A stretch of 64,000 nt of DNA from Diadophis punctatus similis (GCA_023053685.1 JALIGW010000002.1:250428356-250492355); one strand, 5' to 3'; positions 1-11,883 are shown, counted from the first letter of the stretch. Notes: generated from the sequence alone by a model not told the origin. Translations and numbers: made by a program.

Positions 1-2590
1 GACATATTCTTATATATTCTTCTATTCCAAATATTTTTCCAATCATTATCATTTATTTCTCCTAAATCTGATTCCCAAATTAATTTTAAACCTTTTGCCT
101 GCTCTTCTAATTCAGTTAATATTCTATATATTTTCCCAATTCTTCCTTTACCTATATATTCTTCAATCACCTCACATTCTTTTATAATCATTTCAAATTT
201 TGTTGTCTATTTTTCTCGAATCTTTCTTCCACTTTTATCCATTTCTCTAATTGTATTAAAGTCAACCAATTTAATTTAATATCTGCTAAAACGTTCTTTA
301 CTTGTGTTATAGTCTTTATCTTGTTCTTCCAGTCTTCCCATTTATATACCATATTTTTGAAGTATAAGACACACCTAAAAGAGGGTGGAAATGGTGCGTC
401 TTATACACTGAATACAACCATTTTTGGCCTCCTGAAGGGTTGCCCCCGCATCCCATTTTTGTGAAAAATGGGCCCATTTTTCACAAAAACAGGGTGCACA
501 GAGGGTTTGGGAGGCCTGCAGAGTGCTCCTGAGGGCTGGGAGGAGGCAAAAATGCCCCCATTTTTGTGAGAAATGGGCCGTATTTTGCAAAAATGGGGTC
601 ATTTTTTGCCTTCCCCAGCCTTCAGGAGTATTCTGCAGGCCTTCCAAACCCTCTGGGTGCCCCGTTTTTCGCAAAAATGGATGAAAACTGTTTTTTGCAA
701 AAAAAAAAAAAAAATGGGGTATGCAGACGGTTTGGGAAGCCTGCAGAGTGCTCCTGGGGGCTGGGAAAAATGGGGCATTTTTTGCAAAAATGGGGCTGTT
801 TTTGCCTTCCCCCAGCCCCCAGGAGTACTCTGCAGGCCTCCCAAACCCTCTGCGTGCCCCGTTTTTTGCAAAAACAGGTAAAAATGGGCCAATTTTTGCA
901 AAAAATGGGGCTTGCAGAGGGTTTGGGAGGCCTGCAGTGTGCTCCTGGGATCCGGGGAGGAAAAAAACTTTTTTTTCTTACTTACCTCTTCAAAATCTTC
1001 ATGCGTCTTATACACTGGTGCGTCTTATACTCCTAAAAATACGGTGTCTGATTTTCTTTTAGTTTACTAATCCATTCTTTCAATTCAATCTTAGAGAATT
1101 TCTCCATTTCCACCACCGGTGTTAAAGAAGAAATTCCAAGCATTAGTCGGCATCTCCATTTATTCCACAATTCTATCAAATTTTTAAAAAGGGATTTTGA
1201 ATCCTCCTGACAATTTTTTAATATCCTTTTTAAACAAATATTTTTCTATAGGATTACCTATTGCCTTAATTATTTCAACACTATATCCCTCCATATTAAA
1301 TCTCTGGTTCTGCTATAATGTCTGGGACCACATTTAATTGATTAGCTACTCAATAATTTCTAACATTTGGAAGACCCCGCCCACCCTTTTTTAATGGTTC
1401 ATACCACAATGCTTTACTTATTCTTGCTCTCTTACCTCCATTACAATACACCTCTTGCTTTATTTGCTTTAATACTTGATCCGAAAATTTAATTGGGATC
1501 ATCCAAAACAAAAAATAAATTTTTGATAAAATTTTCATTTTTATCATTGCAATTCTTCTGAACCATGATAATTTTACTTTCTCGTAATTATCTATTTTAT
1601 CTTTTATAGCTTTCTTTAGCTTTTCATAATTTATTTTCTTTAACTCTTGAATATCTTTTGGGATGTCAATACCTAAATATTTAATAGTATCTACTATTTT
1701 TAATTTATATTTTCCTTTCAATACATCCACTTCTTCTTTATTATGATTATAGAACATCATTTCTGATTTCCCCTAGTTTATTTATAATCCACTATATTTC
1801 CCAAATTCATTCAGATGTAAATATATCCTCTCTATGTTAACTACGGGTTTTTGAAATGTTAAAAATGTATCATCTGCAAATAAATTTATTTTAGTTTTTT
1901 TCTGTATACCAATTCCTTCGATCAATGAATCTTCCCTAATTGCATTTGCCAAAACCTCCATCAATATTGCAAATAAAACTGTGGATAGAGGGCAATCCTG
2001 TCTCGTTCCCCGGCTTAAGGTTATTGTCTCTGTAACACCATCATTTATAGTTACACTCACTTTATTCTCTGAATATAATTGATTTATCAGTTGTCTAATT
2101 TTTTTCCCAAAACCTAACTTCTCTATTAATATCTTCAATGTAGGCCATTTCACGCAATCAAAGATGTATTAGATTAAATACATCTAATGCTAATATACCT
2201 GCCTTCAATTTTTGATTCTTTATATAATAACCTATATTTAATACCCATCTTACTATATCTGACATTTGTCGGCCTCTTATAAATCCACACTGGTCATTTA
2301 TAATATAAATCTCTATAAATATATTCAATCTATTTGCCAATGTTGCTTTAAAAACCTTAGTGTCCTGATTAATAAGGACACTATTGGTCTATATGATCCT
2401 GGGTGTGTATGATCTTTACCTGTTTTCGCTATCAGTATTATCAAAGATTGCTTCCAGGAACTTGGAATATTTTCCCCTTCCATTATATTATTACACATTA
2501 TCTTCAACTTCGGCACCAATAGTCCTTTAAAATTTTTATAATATTCTACACCTAATCCATCTAACCCTGCTTTCCGGCTCCGTTCTCCAC
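1..2590 (-). mobile_element. L1-clade LINE, ORF2 fragment (unit A)
   Basis: Minus-strand remains of an L1 retrotransposon; the window opens inside it. Broken frames at 2325-2519, 2158-2340, 1782-2153 and 1350-1760 read in order as the reverse transcriptase domain. Visible motifs are PGSYRPIVSL, CGFIRGRQMSD, GTRQDCPLS and the catalytic FADD, then the stretch after RT (KYLGID). Frameshifts and stops separate the pieces, so no protein can be made. A DNA element (349-1044) is inserted in it. The same copy recurs at 13389-16660 and 33620-36724, so it was inserted before the units duplicated. Confidence 0.9.
349..1044. mobile_element. Non-autonomous DNA transposon with terminal inverted repeats, copy A
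   Basis: The ends are inverted copies of about 27 bp (consensus CCGTATTTTTGGAGTATAAG), seen best in the copy at 14450-15122. The interior is a run of modules with alternating GCAAAAATGGGG and CCCCATTTTTGC blocks joined by a conserved CCTGCAGAGTGCTCCTG segment. Open frames here come only from these modules. No target duplication is clear. It sits inside the L1 and is shared by units A-C. I cannot name the superfamily with confidence. Confidence 0.75.
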
Positions 2591-2779
2591 CGTCACATGC
2601 AGGGCAAGAAAAGTAGTCTGTGGGACTATGGTAAAAAGACCTTCCAACTTCGCGAGATATTATTTTTCTTAATGAGAAGTTAGAAGGTCTGAACTACCAG
2701 TATTATTTTTTTACCATAGTCCAACAGACAACTTTTCTTGCCCTGCATGTGATGGTGGAGAACGGAGCTGGAAAGCAGG
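2566..2779. repeat. Long hairpin at the L1 5' junction (unit A)
   Basis: Arm 1 (2566-2651) is nearly the reverse complement of arm 2 (2676-2779), with a loop of about 24 nt. Arm 2 carries about 20 extra bases near 2690-2710. The outer end of arm 1 runs directly into L1 ORF2 sequence. Copies lie at 16642-16855 and 36706-36919. Confidence 0.85.
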
Positions 2780-3160
2780 TTAGTGAAGAGATGTGGCTGC
2801 CTTGGGAGGGTTGGGTGGGGGTGAGGGACGTCTGTGTCTGTGTGTGAGAGAGAGAGGTGGGAGTGGGGGGTTGGCATGGGTGGCCTGGCTGAAGGACTTT
2901 TGGGTAAGTCGATGCCTCAATGCCTCTTCACCAAATGTCCAAACTCAAAGCTTCTCTGAAAAATGCCCATTTCCAACTCAAGTACAGTCCAGTCTTTGGG
3001 AGAAAAGCAAGGGAGATAATTCACGTTTCATATTCTCTTAAATTCCATAAGCTTTAGATGGGTGTTATACTTTTGAATCCATTATTTGCGATGGCCCGGA
3101 GGAGACAGAAATTCAGTGTCTGTCGTCCATTCTGGCTAGCTCCGGCCCACTAACTGAAGC
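2780..3160. other. Unidentified segment between hairpin and Tc1-like remnant
   Basis: About 380 bases shared by units A-C (also 16856-17233 and 36920-37300). It carries a GT-rich stretch but no convincing coding frame. It lies between the hairpin and the right copy of a roughly 25-bp flanking duplication, so it probably arrived together with the L1. Confidence 0.5.
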
Positions 3161-3161
3161 A

Positions 3162-3864
3162 TGTAGAGTCTGGCATATAACTCTTTCCCTTTTTTTTTAG
3201 CAATTCCTCTGGCCATTGCATCATCTGACCTTGGGGCGAATTTTCTTGGATGTCCATTCCTGGGAAGACTGGCAACCTACTTGAATGTTTCCCACTTGTG
3301 AATAATCTTTCCCACTGTAGAATGATGGATTTTAAATTGTTTGGAAATGGCCTCTTAAACTTTCCCAAATTGATGGGCAGCAACAGTTGCTTCTCTTAGA
3401 TCATTGCTCATGTCTTTACTCTTTGGAATTGTGTTAGCATACATCTCAATCCTGGAGACCAGGAAACCCCTACAACTTCGACTTTTATAGATGTAGTCAC
3501 ACTTGCTGATGATCAATTGATCAAGGGCACTTTATTAGCAGTACTTGGCTGCTACTTGGCCTCTTTATACTATGAAAGCAGTGAGAAATTTCCTAATGGT
3601 GGGAACAAGTAATCCGCAGAACAACTTGCCTTCAGAAGTTGTGGTGGTCCATCACTGGAGGCTTTTCAGAAGAGACGAGAGCGCCACTTGTCTGAAATGG
3701 TATAGGCCAGGGTGTCCTGTTTGAGCTGAGGCTGAATTAGAAGACTTGCAAAGTCCCTTCCAATTGTGTTATTCTCTTCTGTTCTGTTGCAATTATATTT
3801 ATGATGTCCTGATAAGTAAAAGCATAGAAATGAAAGAGGGTGTACTTTCTTTTTCACTTGACTG
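3162..3864 (-). mobile_element. Tc1-like DNA transposon, right half (unit A)
   Basis: The right terminus reads CACTTGACTG followed by TA, and the bases before it (TGTACTTTCTTTTTCAC) mirror the left terminus seen at 13272. Minus-strand frame 3150-3383 resembles the N-terminal DNA-binding part of Tc1 transposases but is broken. A CR1 end is nested at about 3613-3800. The matching left half lies beyond the previous L1 insertion, so the L1 split this element. Further copies: 17235-17939, 37301-38004, 46868-47290 and 60889-60904. Confidence 0.75.
3613..3800 (+). mobile_element. CR1 LINE 3' end (unit A)
   Basis: Shows the typical reptile CR1 3' terminal text: CCATCACTGGAGGCTTTTCA, CACTTGTCTGAAATGGTATA, then AAGTCCCTTCCAATT and a TTCTCTTCTGTTCTG tail. 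It is non-coding. Related copies are at about 17690-17875, 37750-37940 and 47040-47220. Confidence 0.75.
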
Positions 3865-4113
3865 TATTTGAAAACAACCCTTTACACTGCTAAGAATTTG
3901 TGATTGACCCAGTCAACACGTGAATTTCGTCATTGAATGGATATTCGAACTTGGATCTGGGTAGCCTTCCATGTGTCAAACGAATCATGATTATTGTCAG
4001 AGCTTATTGGATCATTGTGGCATGTTTGCTTTTTCATTGTAACATAAACTTTTTTCTTTTTTTCTCTCATCTTCTGCAACCATTAAAGATACCCTTTTAT
4101 TTGAATCTTACAG

Positions 4114-4703
4114 ACAAAGAGGATGGCAATAAGAGCACTCTGGACAACTGAGGATAACAAGCAACATTGAATAGCAAATCAAGTCAGTCCAGAAATCAAA
4201 ATATTTTCCGTTTTCTTCAGAGAGCCACACAATTCTTCACCTTCCTCAACAAATGAGAGAGAAACGAGAGAAAATCAAGAAGAGATTTCTAGCTGGGGAA
4301 AGTAGAGGGTGAAATTCAAGCATACGTTACATGAAAAGTCAAGGGAAATTATTTTTCCATTGAGCAAACGAGGGAAATATCTGGACTTTAGTGGGGAGGA
4401 AAATTTCAATTGGAAAGCCACGTAGAGCAGTGTTACAGGCCTAGCTCTGGGAGGAAGAAAATATCACTAAATCAAAGCACCACTAAAGAAGGGATAATCC
4501 ATATTTTGGACCTCCTCAGGAATGTTAAAACTTGCAAATCACAGCTGATTACGCCTGAGAGGATCCCGACTGGAGAAAAGCCATACAATGCTCTAAATGT
4601 GGCAAAACCTCTGATCTGAACAACTCTGTTGTGGTTCTTGGAAGGACCCACATAGGAGAGAAGCCCTACAAGTGCTCCCAATGTGGTAAATCCTTTAGCG
4701 AGC
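4114..4703 (+). other. Degenerate leader of finger exon, unit A
   Basis: A pyrimidine-rich tract ends in TGAATCTTACAG at 4113, a good splice acceptor present in all five units (4113, 18189, 38253, 47442; TTATAG at 61058). The sequence after it has stops in every frame. From about 4545 two decayed fingers can be read (TGEKPY, CSKCGKTSD, then [19 protein letters not shown]), and a frame change follows before the intact fingers. Confidence 0.6.
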
Positions 4704-5654
4704 ATGGCAACGTGGACTCACAGCAAGAGGAAACCGTTTGAATGTCCTGATTGTGGGAAAGGTTTTAGTTATAATTTCCACCTGGTGACACACCAGAGGA
4801 CTCACACAGGAGAGAAACCCTTTAAATGTCCTGATTGTGAGAAAAGTTTCAGGAACAATTCCAACCTGGTTCAACACCAGAGGATTCACACAGGAGAGAA
4901 ACCGTTTGAATGTCCTGACTGTGGGAAATGTTTCAGTCAGGGTTCCACCTGTGTGAAACACCAGAGGACTCATACAGGAGAGAGACCCTTTGAATGTCCC
5001 GTTTGTGGGAAAGGTTTTAGTCAGCATTCAAGCCTTATTGGCCACCAAAGCACTCACACCAAGGAGAAACCATTTGAATGTCCTATTTGTGGGGAAAGTT
5101 TCAGTCGTAATTCCAGCCTGGTGGATCACCAGAGGACTCACACAGGAGAGAAACCCTTTGAATGCCCTATCTGTGGGAAAAGTTTCAGTCACAATTCCAG
5201 CCTTATTGTCCACCAGAGGATTCACACAGGAGAGAAACACTTTCAATGTTCTGATTGTGGTAAAAGTTTCAGTCAGAATTCCACCCTGGTTCAACACCAG
5301 AGGATTCACACAGGAGAGAAACCCTTTCAATGTTCTGATTGTGGTAAAAGTTTCAGTCAGAATTCCACAATGGTTAAACACCAGAGGATTCACACAGGAA
5401 AGAAACCCTTTCAATGTTCTGATTGTGGTAAAAGTTTCAGCGAAAATTCCAACCTGGTGAAACACCAGAGGACTCACACAGTAGAAAAACTGTTTAAATG
5501 TCCTATTTGTGGGAAAGTTTTCAGTAACAATTCCAGCTTTATTGTCCACCAGAGGACTCACACAGGAGAGAAACCCTTTAAATGTCCTGACTGTGGGGAA
5601 AGTTTCAGTCAGGATTCAAGCCTCATTGTCCACCAGAGGATTCACACAGGATAG
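4704..5654 (+). CDS. C2H2 zinc-finger array protein, unit A (truncated)
   Basis: Encodes about 316 aa from the ATG conserved in all units ([14 protein letters not shown]); the open frame extends a little upstream without an ATG. It has eleven fingers of 28 aa with consensus C-x2-C-x12-H-x3-H, joined by TGEKPF-type linkers. Helix positions -1, 3 and 6 vary while the NS at 1 and 2 is nearly fixed. This is the pattern of sequence-specific nuclear DNA-binding proteins. No KRAB, SCAN or BTB domain is visible. Translation ends at TAG (5652-5654), exactly where the Glu of a linker should be, and further finger sequence follows. It is probably a decaying paralog of the intact gene at 61540-62919; a short product is possible. 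Confidence 0.75.
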   Translation: MATWTHSKRKPFECPDCGKGFSYNFHLVTHQRTHTGEKPFKCPDCEKSFRNNSNLVQHQRIHTGEKPFECPDCGKCFSQGSTCVKHQRTHTGERPFECPVCGKGFSQHSSLIGHQSTHTKEKPFECPICGESFSRNSSLVDHQRTHTGEKPFECPICGKSFSHNSSLIVHQRIHTGEKHFQCSDCGKSFSQNSTLVQHQRIHTGEKPFQCSDCGKSFSQNSTMVKHQRIHTGKKPFQCSDCGKSFSENSNLVKHQRTHTVEKLFKCPICGKVFSNNSSFIVHQRTHTGEKPFKCPDCGESFSQDSSLIVHQRIHTG

Positions 5655-6016
<362 letters not shown>

Positions 6017-6203
6017 ATTTCATTTCTAATGTCCCATTGTAAGTCCAGCTGAGATATTGACCGTTTAGTTTGACTACAAAGGATTTGCCTACTCTTTTGT
6101 AGGCTAATATGTGATGGTATTAGACGTGAAGGAGGAAAGAAAAATGGCAACATACTAGTTTGATAATTCCTATCTGGCCATCAGCAGCAGAAGTTGGTGG
6201 GTA

Positions 6204-6997
6204 TGGGTAGTCCTCGAGTTATGGATGTAATGGATCCTGCCATTCCATCCATAACTCGAGAATTCATGGGAGTGAAATTGTACATTGAACGACATCACTC
6301 CCTGCTTTTGCCGTTGCACATCAGCCTGACGAGACCTTTGGCGCCGAGAAAACCACGCCCGGGAGGCTGCGCGCGGCCTCTCTCAGGGCTGCTTTCCTGT
6401 CCGCAACTCACTTGAGGATTGCATTCTAGTAGGCTTTGGCAGCCCTTTGCAAAAAGCCTTTGCCTGTAGGAACAGGGATTCGGAGGACACGCCAGCTCCT
6501 CCCAATCTCCGCTGGTGCCAACAAAGGCTGTTTGAAAGGGCTGCTGAAGCCTATAGAAATGCAATCTCCCTGTAAGCTTTGGCAAGGAAACAGCAAACGG
6601 AGGAAAGGCCTGAAGGACCAAGCCTTCCCTCAAACATCCAGGCCTCAATTTGAAGAGAATAGAGGCCTAAAGTGTGAGATTACACAAGATCTCACATTAC
6701 TGAGCTCGCAGTACGTTAGGCCTCTGTTCTTTGTGAATGCGGGCAAAGAAACCGCAACAGAGAGGAGGTCTTTGCAAGATAAGTGACTCTCCAAAGGTGA
6801 AATGCCTGTGAAGACGCAGTGAGGGGCAGAATAGGTGGGGTGAATGTTGCAGAGTCCCTGCAGTCGTTTGAAAGGGTGAACAACTGTTGTGGGGCTGCAA
6901 TATTCATAATTTTGGGATTTGTTGGTAAATGCTAGGGGGCATTTATTGCGTAACAAATGTTCACTAAGGGAACGATTGTATCTCCGGGGATTACCTG
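6204..6997. mobile_element. Tigger/pogo-like non-autonomous DNA transposon (unit A)
   Basis: The left end TGGGTAGTCCTCGAGTTATG and right end TCCGGGGATTACCTG are imperfect inverted repeats; the better preserved unit D copy pairs GGGTTACGAA with CTCGTAACC. The element is flanked by TA on both sides (6202-6203, 6998-6999). Copies occupy the same place in B (21483-22276), C (40092-43259, interrupted) and D (50342-51842, interrupted). Unit E has the empty TA site near 63652. No transposase frame remains. Confidence 0.75.
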
Positions 6998-6999
6998 TA

Positions 7000-8427
7000 T
7001 TTATTTTTTCTCCCTGGGTGCCCTCAAGATTTTCAGTCCCAGAATTCTCCAGCCAGCATCTCTTGGGGATTGGAGCACTTAGATTATAGGTAGAGATCGT
7101 GGCTCCTCATATAAGGAGAAAATAAGAGAAGAGGAGGGCGTTCAAAGTTTATCTTTTCCAAACAGTTCCAGGAATTCAGTGCACCAAGCATGTCTGTTCA
7201 GATTGTGTCAAGAATGAGACACCAAAGAATTCCAAGATCGTTTATTTCCCCAACACCATTCAAAAAGACAGGTTGCCATTTTTTTAGTAGCTCTCATTAC
7301 ACCCAACAAGCAGAATCAGGCCAGGTGTGGAGAAACCAAAAGGCTCTTGGCCTGAGTCTTAAGTCCAAGTGATTTCAAATTTAAACATATGCAACATTTC
7401 TATTTAAAATAGTAAAGATATATTTAATCAATTTTCCTTTTTTCTTTCCTTGGTGTCACATTTTAGTGTATAATCTTTATCATGTGTCATCACATCAAGC
7501 CTCTGAATCTCTCACAAGGCTATATAACAATATTAAGCAGAATGAAATGAAGCCAACCTAAGAGTCGGTGGGGATGGTCTACAGGGCGAGGTCAAAAGCC
7601 GTAAGTCCCCACTCAGACGAACCGTCCATTTCCTCAGAATCAAAAGTTGAAGCTGAGATTGAAAGGTGTATAAAGTATGTGTTGTTTGGAGGATACTAGA
7701 TCTTGAAAACTGCAGCCTTGAATTTGGGGCTGGAGCAGCAGGAACAGCTGAATGAATAGATTTTGGGGGGAGGAAGAAGGCCCAGTTTTGTGGTCACCAG
7801 CCGAGAGCCTGACAGACGCTCATTTCCGGTCCTGCTTTCGGCACAAAGCCATCTCCTTAGATCTTGGCCTCTCCGGTCCTCTCAGGCCTTGGAAAGGGGA
7901 AATCCGCTTTCAAAAAACCTTGCCAAGGAAACGGCAGGGAAATGGAAGTGCAGGATAACGTCCCAAAGCCTACTTTTGCAATTGAGCGAAACTTGAAGAG
8001 TGAAGCCTGACCTACTTAGCTTCTCAAGATTAGGCAGGTGTTGTGCCATAAATATTTATGAATTTCTTGTTTGTGTGCCAGCCGCTAAATGATTTCCACC
8101 TTCATCTTATTAATAGAATAATGGAACATGGAACAAAAACTAGAACCATCCATTCTCCTTACCGAGCCTAAATCTAACGAGAGGGATGAGTTGCTCTGAG
8201 CAGCCTGTAGGGCACGAGTTTGCAGAAAGCTGATGTATAGCTTTTGCACTTTCTTATGGGTGACTCAGTGGAGATCATACCTAACCTCTCTACATACCAA
8301 TACTTTATGACTGATTTTCTGTGGCTCCCAAGGATTCAGGACCCAGGAGGTTCAGTGGGTCAGAGGCTCAAAAGGAGCCAGCTTCATTCGTGCTGCCCAG
8401 AGATGCTTCCAAGCACCCCCATGCTAA
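7000..8427. other. Non-coding flank of unit A
   Basis: AT-rich sequence without a convincing coding frame. It is colinear and nearly identical to 30040-31427 in unit B, and more distantly to 53340-54503 in unit D. Small open frames here are not conserved between copies. It looks like ancestral intergenic DNA carried along in the duplication. Confidence 0.6.
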
Positions 8428-11145
8428 TTAATTTAATTTAATTTAATTTAATAGATTTGTATGCCGCCCAACTCCCGGGGGACTCTGGGCGGCTCACAGC
8501 ATGTCCAAATCTATTACAATAAAACATATAACAATTAAAAAATATATAAAAATTAAAAGAAAATCTCCAACATTCATAACAAGGGGGGAGACCCGGAGAT
8601 AATCTACTCGGTCTCACTTTCACCCCGCCTGCCGGAAGAGCCAAGTTTTTATTCCTTTACGGAAGGCCAGCAGGGTGGGGACGGCTCTGATCTCCGGAGG
8701 AAGTTGGTTCCATAGGGAGGGAGCTCCCACAGAGAAGGCTCTCCCCCTAGGCCCCGCCAACCGACATTGTTTGGTCGATGGGACCTGGAGGAGACCAACT
8801 CTGTGGGACCTAACCGGTCGTAGGGAGGTATGCGGCAGGATGCGGTCCCGAAGGTAACCTGGCCCTGAGCCATGTAGGGCTTTAAAGGTAACGACCAACA
8901 CCTTAAATTGGATCCGGAGACTAATGGGCAGCCAATGCAGCTGGCGGAGAACAGGTGTTACGTGGGTGTACCTGGGCACACCCACCACGGCACGCGCAGC
9001 TGCATTTTGCACCAATTGTAGTCTCCGGATAGTCTTCAAGGGTAGCCCCATGTAGAGCGCATTGCAGTAATCCAGCCGGGAGGTGATAAGGGCGTGGGTG
9101 ACTGAGTAGCGCCTCCCTCTCCAAGAAGGGTCGCAATTGGTGCACTAGGCGAACCTGTGCAAAGGTCCCCCTAGCCACAGCTGAAAGATGTTGCTCCAAT
9201 TTTAGCTGTGGGTCTAGGAGGACACCCAAATTGCGAACCCGTTCTGAGGGAGTTAATTTCTCTCCCCCAAGAACCAAGGAGGGACAATTGACAGAATCCT
9301 TGGGAGGCAATATCCATAGCCACTCGGTCTTGTCAGGGTTGAGCTTTAGCCGGTTCTTCCCCATCCAGACCCTAACATCGTCCAGGTAGCGGCACATTAC
9401 GTCGACGGCTTCACTGAATTGAGACGGGGTGGAGATGTACAACTGGGTATCATCAGCATATTGCTGATACCTCACCCCTTGTCGTCGGATGATCTCACCC
9501 AGTGGTTTCATGTAGATGTTAAACAGGATGGGCGAGAGGACCGAGCCCTGCGGCACCCCACAAAGTAGGGGCCTAGGGCTCGACATCTGCCCCCCTGTCA
9601 ACACCGACTGCGTCCTGTCAGAGAGGTAGGAGGAGAACCACTGTAGCACAGTGCCCCGCACTCCCACCTCGCCGAGACGACGCAGAAGGATACCATGGTC
9701 AATGGTATCGAAAGCCTCTGAGAGGTCAAGTAGCACCAGGATGGAGGAATGACCACCATCCCGGGCTCGCCAGAGGTCATCCATCAGGGTGACCAAAGCC
9801 GTTTCCGTACTGTAGCCGCGCCTGAAACCCGATTGAAAGGGATCCAGAAAATCAGTATCATCCAACAGCCGTAGGAGTTGGAGTGCCACCACTTTCTCTA
9901 CAACCTTCCCCGCGAAGGGAAGGTTGGAGACCGGACGGAAGTTCTTTAAATCCGCTGGGTCCAGGGAAGGCTTCTTGAGGAGGGGCCTCACCACCGCGAC
10001 TTTTAAGGGCCGCGGGACGGACCCCTCTCTCAGAGAAGCGTTGACCAACGCCTGGAGCCAGCCGCGTGAAACCTCCCTGGTGGCCGAAACCAACCAGGAT
10101 GGACACGGGTCCAATGAACAAGTGGCGGAACTCATCGCTCCTATGGCCTTGTCTACATCATCAGGAGTCATCGGTTCAAACTCCTCCCATATAACAGGAC
10201 TAAGGCCTGCCCCTGTCACCTCGGCCTGTACTGCCCAATCGGAGTCCAGGTCTGTCCGAATCTGAGTGACTTTATCCGCCAGAAACCGAGAAAATTCCTC
10301 AGCTCTGCCCTGCAAGGGATCTTCGCCACCCTCCTTGGCTAGGAGGGAGCGTGTCACCCTAAACAGGGCGGCTGGGCGGGAGTCAGCGGACGCAATAAGG
10401 GCGGAAAAATGCGAACATTTTGCCGCCCGTATCGCCACTAAGTAAGACTTAATGAAAGTTCTTAAAAGTGTCCGGTCAGACTCAGCTTTACTAGATCTCC
10501 ATCGTCGCTCTAGGCGTCTCTTTTGGCGCTTCATCTCCCGGAGTTCCTCAGTAAACCAAGGAGCCCTCCTGGATCCGCTACCACGGAGAGGCCGCAAAGG
10601 CGCAATACGATCCAAGGCCCCCGCCGCTGCCCGATTCCAGGTGGCTACAAGGGCCTCGGACGAGTTGTGTACCAGGGATTCAGGTATTTCCTCAAGCTCC
10701 CTCTGGAATCCCTCGGGTTCCATTAGGTGCCTGGGGCGGAACCACTTAATCGGTCCCGCCTCCTTGCAGTGGAGGAGTGGTGCCATGAAATCCATCCTCA
10801 GAAGGAAATGATCTGACCACGACAAGGGTACTGTGACTAAACCCCTCAGCCTCAGATCATCTCTCCACTGCCCCGAGAGAAACACAAGGTCAAGCGTGTG
10901 ACCTCCCTCATGAGTCGGACCCTGAACTACTTGGGTCAGGTCCATGGTTGTCATGGAAGCCATGAACTCCTGGACTGCCCCTGAGGCTTCGCCGGGCGAT
11001 GGCAGATTAAAGTCCCCCAGCACCATCAACCTGGGGAACTCAATCGCCAGCCCCGCAACCGCCTCAAGCAGAACAGGCAGGGCCTTTGTAACGCAGCTAG
11101 GTTAGCAAAAGGCCCACCTGAACCCCTAAGTCCAACTTCAGAAGG
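8428..11145 (-). mobile_element. L2-clade LINE, 5' truncated
   Basis: A minus-strand LINE beginning inside the endonuclease domain (right) and ending in a (TTAAT)n tail (left, 8428-8450). The sister unit B lacks it: 31421-31430 runs straight through the site, so the boundaries are known to within a few bases. The ORF is nearly intact, which suggests recent insertion. No long target duplication is seen, as is common in this clade. Confidence 0.9.
8921..11029 (-). CDS. L2-clade endonuclease/reverse transcriptase polyprotein (partial)
   Basis: An open frame of 702 codons without a natural start, because the element is 5' truncated. It begins in the C-terminal part of the apurinic-type endonuclease (GDFNLPSPG, later WSDHFLL), passes through a linker, and covers the reverse transcriptase: [21 protein letters not shown] (about residue 438), [17 protein letters not shown] and the catalytic YADDTQLYI (about 525). 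Near 9110 the frame shifts; the true C-terminus continues in the frame 8620-9051 ([14 protein letters not shown]). It would drive target-primed reverse transcription of its own RNA, but this copy lacks most of the endonuclease and is not autonomous. Confidence 0.85.
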   Translation of the reverse strand: MMVLGDFNLPSPGEASGAVQEFMASMTTMDLTQVVQGPTHEGGHTLDLVFLSGQWRDDLRLRGLVTVPLSWSDHFLLRMDFMAPLLHCKEAGPIKWFRPRHLMEPEGFQRELEEIPESLVHNSSEALVATWNRAAAGALDRIAPLRPLRGSGSRRAPWFTEELREMKRQKRRLERRWRSSKAESDRTLLRTFIKSYLVAIRAAKCSHFSALIASADSRPAALFRVTRSLLAKEGGEDPLQGRAEEFSRFLADKVTQIRTDLDSDWAVQAEVTGAGLSPVIWEEFEPMTPDDVDKAIGAMSSATCSLDPCPSWLVSATREVSRGWLQALVNASLREGSVPRPLKVAVVRPLLKKPSLDPADLKNFRPVSNLPFAGKVVEKVVALQLLRLLDDTDFLDPFQSGFRRGYSTETALVTLMDDLWRARDGGHSSILVLLDLSEAFDTIDHGILLRRLGEVGVRGTVLQWFSSYLSDRTQSVLTGGQMSSPRPLLCGVPQGSVLSPILFNIYMKPLGEIIRRQGVRYQQYADDTQLYISTPSQFSEAVDVMCRYLDDVRVWMGKNRLKLNPDKTEWLWILPPKDSVNCPSLVLGGEKLTPSERVRNLGVLLDPQLKLEQHLSAVARGTFAQVRLVHQLRPFLEREALLSHPRPYHLPAGLLQCALHGATLEDYPETTIGAKCSCACRGGCAQVHPRNTCSPPAALAAH

Positions 11146-11883
11146 ATGCCTTGTGTGTCTGTAACTGCATACACAGAAGTCTCCATTAGGTCAAAGGGAG
11201 AAAGTCACATACCCAGCAGGGCTAGAAAAGGGGGGCTTAGGAAGAGGAGATGACTGACTGTATATGGTAAGAGAAATGTTTCCAAAAGGCATTTCAAAGG
11301 GTTGGAAAAAATGTTGGTAATACAGATGTGCATACAAAAATGTATCAAAGTTGCCCCACACTTTGTTTGATACACATTCCTTTTTTTAAATTCAAAACTT
11401 TAATAAATCATACAAGAGATACAAAAACAAATGATAGAGAAGCAGGAAATGAATGGAAAAAAGAAAACGATTATAATTGCACCTTCCGCCCTTTTCTCTG
11501 TTGTGAAATTGTCATTACACATTCTTACCGTATATGGAAATTATCTCTGCTCAGTTGACCAGAATAAAAATTTCCTTGGAAACGGATCCTTGCCTGAAGT
11601 CCATTCCTCAGAGAAATCCAGTCCAGCATTTCCCTTCCATGTTACTCATATGTGTGCAGAGGAACAGGGAGATTTTCTCAATGCACAGGTATCAAGCAGT
11701 AACCAGATCTTCATGGTTGAGTCCCATTGAAAGACTCCTTGGGCCAGGTGGGATTCCAGGGAATGAGAGAGGACCAACAGACCATGTGTTTTAACCAAGG
11801 TCTCTTTGGAGTGGCCCTCAATGCCTGATAATTGCAGGTTTCTTGACTGCAACACATATACTGTCATTTCCTTCTTCAAGGTG

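Noticed and set aside
599..1036. Overlapping open frames on both strands in the TIR element at 349-1044 and its copies
   Set aside because: They arise from the module repeats, are open in several frames at once, and change with module number between copies.
4114..4703. A KRAB or similar effector exon in the leader upstream of the fingers
   Set aside because: Every frame has stops in all five units and no KRAB-like motif could be read; if such an exon exists it is not recognisable here.
7000..8427. Short open frames in the unit flanks as candidate small genes (for example 7752-7958 and 30751-30957)
   Set aside because: The copies differ at starts and codons in the way neutral sequence does, and no domain is visible.
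10452..10811. Plus-strand frames opposite the L2 reverse transcriptase (also 9924-10265)
   Set aside because: Shadows of the minus-strand LINE frame, with no features of their own.
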